Below are positions 8,785-14,427 of a DNA stretch of 36,718 nt, piece after piece. Location: NCBI GenBank assembly GCA_009784685.1, contig WRBF01000016.1:1-36718 (forward strand). Direction: 5' to 3'. The DNA is from Defluviitaleaceae bacterium. GTDB taxonomy: Bacteria > Bacillota > Clostridia > Lachnospirales > WRBF01. How positions within the stretch are numbered: position 1 is the first letter of the stretch; each line of letters opens with the position of its first letter. A model generated the notes under the pieces. The model was given only the letters and a program-made list of their open reading frames with translations, ran no database searches and was not told the origin of the DNA. The translations under genes were made by a program, and so were the position numbers.

Positions 8785-9216
8785 TTACTGACTTATTTCC
8801 ACAATCATTGTCGCAACCGGCATATGGTTTTCTTTTCTTAGTCTATTTTCTTTTCTCTTTATTAGGAGGAAGGCGGCGATCATTAAAGTTGCGCCAATCA
8901 AAAATGATAATAATTCTACATCTCCTTGAACGCCTATAATAGGCAATATGTAGTAACCAAGCAATACCCCTGATATGAAAAACACACAAGGTATTCCATA
9001 CATTATGAAGACAGCTTTTAAAAATTCTGAGCTTTCAAGCTCGATATTTACATAATCGCCTTCTTTTGCATTACACAAATTTTTTGCATTAATAATCATT
9101 TCATGCTTCATAAGCCCGGCTGTACAAGCTTTGCATTTTGCACAAGCCTCACTGCGTTTTAGTTTTACAACTGCTGATTCTTTGGATGCTGAAACTACAA
9201 GACCGATTTCTCCCAT
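8785..9216 (-). CDS. RseC/MucC-family membrane protein (SoxR-reducing type)
   Basis: A 143-residue RseC-family protein. The N-terminal domain ends in a cysteine cluster, CAKCKAC at about 25-31. Two membrane segments follow (about 69-89 and 102-118) with a short basic tail. In other bacteria the family accompanies Rnf electron-transport complexes, takes part in SoxR reduction, or modulates sigma-E signalling through RseB. None of those partners is present here, so the role in this genome is open, probably membrane redox. The AGGTG ribosome site is well placed for the ATG. It lies downstream of the 6S-like RNA on the same strand and could receive some read-through. Confidence 0.85.
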   Translation of the reverse strand: MGEIGLVVSASKESAVVKLKRSEACAKCKACTAGLMKHEMIINAKNLCNAKEGDYVNIELESSEFLKAVFIMYGIPCVFFISGVLLGYYILPIIGVQGDVELLSFLIGATLMIAAFLLIKRKENRLRKENHMPVATMIVEISQ

Positions 9217-9278
9217 TTTTTATCACCTATAAAGACTGTTTTTGCACTAATAGTATAGATCTAAAAGTATTTTTATAC

Positions 9279-9463
9279 GAAAAAAGACCCTGCCGAGCCG
9301 TATTTTAAGAAAGATTTAAAACCCTGTTTTAGGTGGTTAAGCCCCTGCGGATTCATGTTTCCGGCAAGCCGACATACAATTATTCCGAAGAAGGCTGTTA
9401 TCCCTTAAAATAGCTGTTGGTTATAAATATATCATAACTCGCACTCGGAAGGTGTCTTTTTAT
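9279..9463 (-). ncRNA. ssrS: Probable 6S RNA (about 185 nt)
   Basis: The 337-bp gap between two leftward genes holds one long imperfect hairpin. Read on the minus strand, bases near 9456-9446 pair with bases near 9300-9286 in an 11-bp closing stem with one bulge. A large, mostly unpaired central region follows, with a small hairpin on its 3' side (AAAAC/GUUUU near 9330). An interrupted apical stem then has CGGA/UCCG and UGUCGGC/GCCGG pairings. The stem ends in T6 (9285-9280), a terminator-like end. A TTGATT-17-TATAAT promoter sits directly upstream. Size, own promoter, open central bubble and 3'-side hairpin fit 6S RNA, which mimics an open promoter and traps sigma-A RNA polymerase. I matched topology, not a sequence model, so another structured RNA is possible. 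Confidence 0.65.
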
Positions 9464-9469
9464 CACTGT

Positions 9470-9498
9470 ATTATACTACTATTTCAGACAAAAATCAA
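9470..9498 (-). promoter_or_regulatory. Strong sigma-A-type promoter of the 6S-like RNA
   Basis: On the minus strand TTGATT (9498-9493), a 17-bp spacer and a perfect TATAAT (9475-9470). The predicted start is the A at about 9463, immediately before the closing stem of the RNA. Confidence 0.75.
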
Positions 9499-9553
9499 GC
9501 TTTTTTGCAAAATTACATTTGGTGGGAAATTTTTCACAATCAGTAGGGTTCAC

Positions 9554-10429
9554 TTAGCAGTCGCAATCTTCTTCAGATTCTTTTAATCTCGGAAAACCTG
9601 CTGCTGCGCTCGGCTTAAAATCTTTTTTATGAGGCGGCGCAAAAATATCTATTGGAAAGTCAAGATTGTCAAAGAAATCACAAGGATTAAGCGGGGAAAT
9701 ATCTTCACATTCTTTAGGAATTAAGAAGCCTTTTGATTCGACAAACAAATCAACTATCCTAAAGATTTTAACTACCGCAAACAACCCGATTGTTACAAGA
9801 ACTTCTCTGTGTCTGTGACCTTCAGGCTCTGCACCTCTTCTGTGCCTTCTTGAACTGATTGTAGCTTCAAGAGGTATTGCTTTTGCTTCAACCATAACAA
9901 ATGGTTCAGCATCCATCGTTTTTGATTCATGATGGCGATGATGCATTAAATCGGTTGCTATAACAAGATCAGAACCTGTGGAACCGAACAGCGTTACACG
10001 TTTAGTGAAAACACTTGCCGCTTTTACCGAGCCGATTATATGGTCAGTTTCTCTAAATATTAACTTATATTCAAATACATATTTTAAGTCAATATCCCAA
10101 AATCCTTTTCTAAACTCATTTTCCTTTTTGTTGACAACGACAATCTTTTTAACCTTTAAATTCTCAATTGAAACAGAAACTGCGCTTGCTGGCGGGATTA
10201 TTACTTCGCCCTCTTCAATATGCTGACCATCGATACAAACATTTTCAGCCGCAATTGTTGGTCCTAGCTCATCAGGTGTCAGGCAATATTGCTGACGACA
10301 TCTGTCGTACACCTTGTTAGCAATGATGCACTCTTGTCTTATCTTATCATTTGGAGCAGATTTCAGATCGGCACTTTCGCCTATAGTTTGAATGCGTTCA
10401 TCTTCACGCTTAAATTCAAATGCACTCAT
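9554..10429 (-). CDS. Uncharacterised soluble protein, possible spore-surface protein
   Basis: I do not recognise a named family with certainty. The 291-residue product has no signal peptide or membrane segment of usual type. It has a cysteine-containing N-terminal part (about 34-65, with KVYDRCRQQYCL), a beta-rich middle (about 75-190), a His/Arg-rich stretch (HRRGAEPEGHRHRE at about 196-209), a short hydrophobic stretch, and a Pro/acidic tail ending in DCDC. Clostridial genomes carry proteins with similar cysteine-flanked N-termini that are suspected spore-coat or morphogenetic proteins; this is only a family impression. The ribosome site AAGGAGG is very strong, suggesting high expression. 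It reads leftward, alone, upstream of the 6S-like RNA promoter. Confidence 0.6.
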   Translation of the reverse strand: MSAFEFKREDERIQTIGESADLKSAPNDKIRQECIIANKVYDRCRQQYCLTPDELGPTIAAENVCIDGQHIEEGEVIIPPASAVSVSIENLKVKKIVVVNKKENEFRKGFWDIDLKYVFEYKLIFRETDHIIGSVKAASVFTKRVTLFGSTGSDLVIATDLMHHRHHESKTMDAEPFVMVEAKAIPLEATISSRRHRRGAEPEGHRHREVLVTIGLFAVVKIFRIVDLFVESKGFLIPKECEDISPLNPCDFFDNLDFPIDIFAPPHKKDFKPSAAAGFPRLKESEEDCDC

Positions 10430-10555
10430 ATCATTATCCTCCTTATTACTTAGTTTTATATTGAATAAATGTACAGAATGCTCTCCTGCTTATATAATAT
10501 GTACAACTATTGTTTTGGTGAAAGTTATATATGCCCTCAACTAAAAAGAAAATAT

Positions 10556-10584
10556 TAGACATTTTTCGTTCAATTTGTTATAAT
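10556..10584 (+). promoter_or_regulatory. Sigma-A-type promoter for the Rrf2 regulator
   Basis: TAGACA (10556-10561), a 17-bp spacer and perfect TATAAT (10579-10584) stand 57 bp before the ATG. Autoregulation by the encoded regulator at this site is plausible but no operator is recognisable. Confidence 0.7.
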
Positions 10585-10641
10585 ACAAATCAGAAGCAGC
10601 TTATTAACCGTTGATTCTTAGAGTAGAGGTGATTATTAACT

Positions 10642-11037
10642 ATGCTGTTAACTAAAGAATTTGACTATGCAATAAGAATAATTCGGTCTTTGTCAGGTTT
10701 TGAAAAAAGGTCGGTTAGGGTTATTTGCGATGAAGAATATATACCTGTTCAATTTGCTTACAAAATCTTAAAAAAACTTGAAATCAGCGGCATAGTAATT
10801 GCGTTTCGTGGTGTTAACGGCGGTTATATACTCGCAAAGGATCTTAATTTTATCACAATGCACGATGTTTTAATTTCCGTAGATGACAATTTGTTCATTA
10901 GCGACTGTATGAAGCCGGATAGAGATTGCCCTAATAATGATGGTGGGAAATTATGTAATGTCCATCAAGAGCTTGATAAGATACAAAATAGCCTCATCAA
11001 TATGCTTAAAGAAAAAACAATGGATATGATTTTGTAG
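10642..11037 (+). CDS. Rrf2-family transcriptional regulator with Fe-S cysteine triad
   Basis: A 131-residue Rrf2 protein. A winged-helix DNA-binding domain fills about 1-80, with the wing signature FRGVNGGY at 55-62. Cys89, Cys96 and Cys105 follow in the region where IscR, NsrR and RsrR bind an iron-sulfur cluster. The regulator therefore probably senses Fe-S status, nitric oxide, oxygen or redox state. It is an orphan: neither iscS/iscU nor nitrosative-stress genes adjoin it, so the regulon is not visible. The start has an AGAGGTG ribosome site 10 bp upstream. A dispersed repeat begins 18 bp after its stop. Confidence 0.9.
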   Translation: MLLTKEFDYAIRIIRSLSGFEKRSVRVICDEEYIPVQFAYKILKKLEISGIVIAFRGVNGGYILAKDLNFITMHDVLISVDDNLFISDCMKPDRDCPNNDGGKLCNVHQELDKIQNSLINMLKEKTMDMIL

Positions 11038-11055
11038 AAGCTATACTCAATACAT

Positions 11056-11166
11056 CAATCAAGAGTTAAAAAATAAACTTTTGTCATTGCGGGCTCACGT
11101 GAATCTAATTTGAGCGAACATGCTCAAAATCCCGCAATGGCAGGGGTTTTATTCAACCCTTGATTC
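11056..11166 (+). repeat. Dispersed repeat, copy 1 (imperfect terminal inverted repeats)
   Basis: The left end AATCAAGAGTTAAA and the right end TTCAACCCTTGATT are imperfect inverted repeats. Inside, CATTGCGGG (11085-11093) pairs with CCCGCAATG (11131-11139). The same end sequences and the TTGTCATTGCGGGCT core recur in opposite orientation at 28825-28895. It carries no gene and looks like a short MITE or REP-type element sitting behind a gene. Confidence 0.75.
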
Positions 11167-11205
11167 ATGTCCAATAAGTATAATTATGTAATATTTTTAT
11201 AGAAG

Positions 11206-11244
11206 AACTTTTGATTTACCTTCGAGTAATCAAAAGTTTTTTTT
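11206..11244 (+). terminator. Strong intrinsic terminator
   Basis: A perfect 11-bp stem (11206-11216 with 11228-11238) around an 11-nt loop runs into eight T residues (11237-11244). It ends transcription from the Rrf2 gene and the repeat, and isolates the holin-amidase cassette downstream. An open frame that reads across it to the bitopic protein is not used, because that gene has its own ribosome site further on. Confidence 0.85.
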
Positions 11245-11351
11245 GTGCAAAGACTTTTAAGTGCTATATCACAAAACATTTATACACTGTATATATTGAA
11301 TTAAACAAGCTATTTTTTTTAAACTTTGTATTGTTTGAAAGGGAGATATTT

Positions 11352-11972
11352 ATGAATGTCGTTTGGAAAAAGCTTTTAATACTGTCTCCGATTGTTATAT
11401 TGATTGCGATGCTTTACTTTGTTAATCATACTATTATCCTTTTAAGGGACATAACATATTCGTTTGTTTTTAGCAATAATGCGGGTGCTGTGCAAATGTT
11501 TGAAAAGGAGCTTAAAGCGTTGCCCTTGCCGGGATATCCTAAAGCTGAATACAGCAAATTTTACAGCGGAATAATACATGCTTTTAGCAATGTGCTTGGG
11601 GAAAAACATGTTGTTATTACATTTTTGATTGATGAGAATGGCACAGTACATCACAGCAATTATGAGAATGAAAAGATGTTAGAAGCATGGCTTGAAAATG
11701 AATGCGAGTTAAGACGCCAAATAAAGGCGAACAAATCGGGGTATGTAATTTTGCACAATTTGGAAGAAGAGATGCTTTTTTATTATACTACAATTTTTGA
11801 TGGAACTCAGAATTATAGGCTGTTTGTTGGAATTGACAGAGATGCTCTTGAGGCAGAAATTAACTTCGATAAAATTATTATTCCAGTAAGCATTATCGGG
11901 TTTTTGCTTATAGTCTTTGTTCAATACTCCATTTGGCTTAGAATGACTTATGGAAAAAGGCAGGTGAAATAA
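11352..11972 (+). CDS. Bitopic membrane protein with extracytoplasmic sensor-like domain
   Basis: A 206-residue protein of unknown function. A membrane segment lies at about 8-30 (LLILSPIVILIAMLYFVN) and a second at about 178-199 (IIIPVSIIGFLLIVFVQYSI). The roughly 145 residues between them should face outside. That loop resembles a small Cache/PAS-like sensor by length and alternating pattern, but no cytoplasmic output domain follows, only a short basic tail. The ATG at 11352 has GGGAG upstream; an in-frame start at 11211 falls in the terminator hairpin and is rejected. The stop codon directly abuts the ATG of the holin-like gene, so they are translationally coupled. An anti-holin or lysis-timing role is inference from that context alone. 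Confidence 0.65.
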   Translation: MNVVWKKLLILSPIVILIAMLYFVNHTIILLRDITYSFVFSNNAGAVQMFEKELKALPLPGYPKAEYSKFYSGIIHAFSNVLGEKHVVITFLIDENGTVHHSNYENEKMLEAWLENECELRRQIKANKSGYVILHNLEEEMLFYYTTIFDGTQNYRLFVGIDRDALEAEINFDKIIIPVSIIGFLLIVFVQYSIWLRMTYGKRQVK

Positions 11973-12278
11973 ATGGCGGTTGATTTTATTGAAATTTTAA
12001 TTAACGCTATTCTTGCCGCCTTTGGCGGGGTTGTAAGAAGAATGTCTGAAATGGAGAGGCAAGAAGGTAAAAAAGCAACATTTGCTTACTACATGATTGG
12101 CTCATTCATTTCGATGTTTGTGGGGATAGTAGTTTATTTTCTGTGCAAAAATTTTGAAGTAACCCCATTTCTAACTGCCGGGCTTACAGCTCTTTCCGGC
12201 TACATGGGTTCGCCTGTTCTTGATTTGCTATCAGAAATTATTAATAAGCGTATGAAAAGCGGGATCAGTCATGAATAA
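11973..12278 (+). CDS. Holin-like small membrane protein
   Basis: A 101-residue protein with three short hydrophobic segments (about 5-22, 40-60 and 66-86), a charged loop after the first, and the GYMGSPVLDLL element near the C-terminus that is common in phage holins of this size. Holins form holes in the cytoplasmic membrane that release a muralytic enzyme. The next gene is an amidase, which supports the call. Translation begins immediately after the previous stop. No other phage genes lie nearby, so this is probably a domesticated phage lysis module. The holin family number is not certain from sequence alone. Confidence 0.72.
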   Translation: MAVDFIEILINAILAAFGGVVRRMSEMERQEGKKATFAYYMIGSFISMFVGIVVYFLCKNFEVTPFLTAGLTALSGYMGSPVLDLLSEIINKRMKSGISHE

Positions 12279-12351
12279 ATTGTAATGGTGCATAACCCCA
12301 TTCCGTCATCTTTTTGCCCCATTCAAAAAATCAAAAATAGAGGTGTGAACA

Positions 12352-13089
12352 ATGAATTTAAAAAAATTATTATTGACTAAAAATAACTGTTATATAGCAG
12401 GCGTAAAAATTAAACCAATTGGGATTATGGTTCATTCAACAGGTGTTAATAACCCATATTTAAAAAGGTATGTTGGACCTGATGATGGATTATTAGGTGT
12501 AAACCAATACAATAATCACTGGAACCAACCAAAACCGGATGGACGTGAAGTATGCGCACATGCATTTATTGGTAAGTTAGAAGACGGCACAATTGCAACA
12601 TATCAAACTTTGCCTTGGGATTTAAGAGGTTGGCACGCAGGGGGGACTGCAAACAACACTCATATTGGGTTTGAAATTTGTGAAAATGGGTTAAATGATG
12701 CTGATTACTTCGCAAAGGTTTATCAGGAAGCGGTTGATCTTTGCGTGTTTTTATGCAATATGTATGATATAAAGCCTGAAAGCCCTCATTTAATATGCCA
12801 TTCAGAAGGCTATAAGCTTGGTGTTGCAAGTAATCATGCCGATGTAATGCATTGGTTTCCCAGGTTTGGAAAAAGTATGGACTCGTTTCGTGCGGATGTA
12901 AAAAAAGCCTTGCTTGCATTAGCAGCTGATAAAAGAACACCGGAGGAAGTTACTGTTGATAATGCAATCTCAGATGGAATTATAACAACAAAAGAGCATT
13001 GGCTTGGCGTACTAAAGGGGGATATTGCTCCAAGAAGAGAGTATATTAAAATTATGATGGATAATGCGCATAGAAAGATAAACGGATAA
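12352..13089 (+). CDS. N-acetylmuramoyl-L-alanine amidase (Amidase_2 endolysin)
   Basis: Cleaves the bond between N-acetylmuramic acid and L-alanine in peptidoglycan. The Amidase_2/PGRP-like fold spans about 20-185: MVHSTG with His28, a conserved WHAGG at 94-98, GFEIC with Glu108, CHSEGY with His150, and HADVMHWF with His162 and His167. His28 and two of the later histidines are candidate zinc ligands. A C-terminal segment (about 198-245, with AISDGII...W) resembles the helical wall-binding units of clostridial phage endolysins. There is no signal peptide, as expected for a holin-dependent enzyme. A GAGGTG site precedes the ATG. It follows the holin-like gene by 73 bp and converges on spo0A. 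Confidence 0.9.
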   Translation: MNLKKLLLTKNNCYIAGVKIKPIGIMVHSTGVNNPYLKRYVGPDDGLLGVNQYNNHWNQPKPDGREVCAHAFIGKLEDGTIATYQTLPWDLRGWHAGGTANNTHIGFEICENGLNDADYFAKVYQEAVDLCVFLCNMYDIKPESPHLICHSEGYKLGVASNHADVMHWFPRFGKSMDSFRADVKKALLALAADKRTPEEVTVDNAISDGIITTKEHWLGVLKGDIAPRREYIKIMMDNAHRKING

Positions 13090-13103
13090 GCTAAAAGAAA
13101 AAA

Positions 13104-13147
13104 TAAGTTTAAGGGCTGATTCCTTGGAAGAATATCCCTTAAACTTA
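13104..13147. terminator. Bidirectional terminator between amidase gene and spo0A
   Basis: A perfect 12-bp stem (13104-13115 with 13136-13147) with a 20-nt loop lies between the two convergent genes. On the minus strand it is followed by a U-rich run (TTTTTTCTTTT within 13103-13092), so it is a good terminator for spo0A and a weaker one for the amidase gene. Confidence 0.7.
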
Positions 13148-13181
13148 CTTATATCTTACATTATGTTTTAAATAAAATCCA

Positions 13182-13970
13182 TTAGCTGGCTTTAAGCTCT
13201 AATCTAAGTCTATCTGCAATAAGTGCGATAAACTCGCTATTTGTTGGCTTGCCTTTATGGTTACTTATTGTGTAACCGAACAAATTATCAATGGCAGATA
13301 CTTCACCTCTGCTCCATGCAACCTCTATCGCATGGCGTATTGCACGCTCAACACGACTTGAGCTTGTGTTGCATTTTTTTGCAACCGTTGGGTAAAGTTC
13401 TTTTGTTATATAATTTAATACGTCTATGTTTTGAACTGCTAAAATAATCGCTTCACGCATGTAGTTATATCCGCGGATATGCGCCGGAACGCCTATTTCT
13501 ATTAAAATATTAGTAACCCTTACTTCAAGATCCATTTCATTTCCGCCCCTGAACCCGGACATGCCTCTTTTGCCTTTATCAATAGAAGGAGGTTGTTCTT
13601 TCAATTGTCTTATCCGAGATGCAAGTGCATCAAGGTCGAAGGGTTTTGCTATGTAATACGCAGCACCAAGATCTATCGCCCGGCTTATAACCTTTTCTTG
13701 TGCCATAGCTGAGAGTATTACAACGAGCGGTTTGTTTTCTGAGTTATCATCTTGAATTTTTTCCAAAACTCCTAAACCATCAAGTCTTGGCATAATTCCG
13801 TCTAAAATTGCAACATCAGGTTCAAGTTCGGTTATTTTTGTTAATGCATCAACTCCGTCATAACAAGTTCCAACAACCTCTATTCCCCCTGATTTGTTCA
13901 AATAATCGCTCATAACATCACAAAAATCTTTATTATCATCTGCTAGCAAAACTTTAATATTATCGTTCAT
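13182..13970 (-). CDS. spo0A: Spo0A, master regulator of sporulation
   Basis: A 262-residue response regulator. The receiver domain (about 1-125) has Asp11/Asp12, phospho-acceptor Asp57 in [11 protein letters not shown], and Lys109 in AKPF. After a linker, the Spo0A DNA-binding domain (about 148-262) has the recognition-helix region [16 protein letters not shown], essentially invariant in the family. Phosphorylated Spo0A binds TGTCGAA-type boxes and starts sporulation while repressing vegetative programmes. The ribosome site AGGAGG is strong. In most Firmicutes spo0A follows spoIVB; here spoIVB is absent and spo0A stands alone, divergent from flhA and separated from it by 457 bp of structured DNA. 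Its promoter is not confidently identified. Confidence 0.97.
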   Translation of the reverse strand: MNDNIKVLLADDNKDFCDVMSDYLNKSGGIEVVGTCYDGVDALTKITELEPDVAILDGIMPRLDGLGVLEKIQDDNSENKPLVVILSAMAQEKVISRAIDLGAAYYIAKPFDLDALASRIRQLKEQPPSIDKGKRGMSGFRGGNEMDLEVRVTNILIEIGVPAHIRGYNYMREAIILAVQNIDVLNYITKELYPTVAKKCNTSSSRVERAIRHAIEVAWSRGEVSAIDNLFGYTISNHKGKPTNSEFIALIADRLRLELKAS

Positions 13971-14130
13971 AATTTCCTCCTGCGTTTAGGGCGTAGTATG
14001 GTATTGTGCCCATTTCTTTTAAAAAATTTGGCAAATTTGGAATTATTTACCAATATTTTTGAATTGATTGTAGCGCAATTTGCAAAAAAAAGCAAGCAAT
14101 AGTTTTTTCTATTAAACGACAATATTAGCA

Positions 14131-14169
14131 TAAAAACCCGAACATTCATGGGGGGGATGAATGTTCGGG
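14131..14169 (-). terminator. Intrinsic terminator with C7 loop, upstream of spo0A
   Basis: A perfect 13-bp stem (14137-14149 with 14157-14169) closes a loop of seven identical bases (G on plus, C on minus). On the minus strand the stem is followed by TTTTT (14136-14132). It would stop any leftward transcript that starts beyond 14170, before it reaches spo0A. On the plus strand there is no T-run, so flhA-ward transcripts are not affected. Confidence 0.7.
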
Positions 14170-14373
14170 CCATAGGGGGGACAATATGCTTATGACACTA
14201 ACATACCAAAAATTAGGTAAGAGTTAGTCCATAAGCGAATCTAACTTGTTGCAATCAGTAGATAAGCTTTAAATCACTGATTTAACAAAATTAGCTTACA
14301 CTGATAATATTTGCCAAAATATAAAATTCTATACATATTTCGAAAATTATTGTGGAAATATTGTAGTAGAGTG
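14170..14373. other. Structured intergenic region between spo0A and flhA
   Basis: No gene is visible here. Two clear stem-loops are present: 14188-14202 with 14223-14236 (7 bp plus 6 bp around a small bulge, with an inner 4-bp TACC/GGTA pairing) and 14253-14263 with 14273-14282 (7 bp plus 3 bp). Together with the terminator at 14131-14169, a leftward transcript would fold into three hairpins ending in U5, like a small RNA or a terminated leader. No convincing minus-strand promoter was found. It does not match the c-di-GMP riboswitch pattern I know. Confidence 0.5.
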
Positions 14374-14399
14374 TGTTATAATGATCGTCATGTTATAAT
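14374..14399 (+). promoter_or_regulatory. Two tandem extended -10 elements upstream of flhA
   Basis: TGTTATAAT occurs twice, ending at 14382 and 14399, each a perfect -10 with TG extension. Neither has a good -35 at 16-18 bp. They lie 28-45 bp upstream of the flhA ATG and are the best candidates for starting the motility transcript in this window. Confidence 0.5.
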
Positions 14400-14427
14400 C
14401 CCTTAATATATTGTGGGAAGTGTGCTA

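Noticed and set aside
11211-11351. 47-residue N-terminal extension of the bitopic membrane protein
   Set aside because: It starts inside the terminator hairpin and has no ribosome site; GGGAG before the ATG at 11352 gives a normal membrane-protein N-terminus.
11973-13089. Prophage remnant
   Set aside because: Only holin and amidase functions are present; no integrase, capsid, tail, terminase or attachment-site repeats were seen nearby.
14170-14373. c-di-GMP riboswitch upstream of flhA
   Set aside because: The stem-loops lack the conserved GEMM core elements and the tetraloop receptor; only unrelated hairpins are seen.
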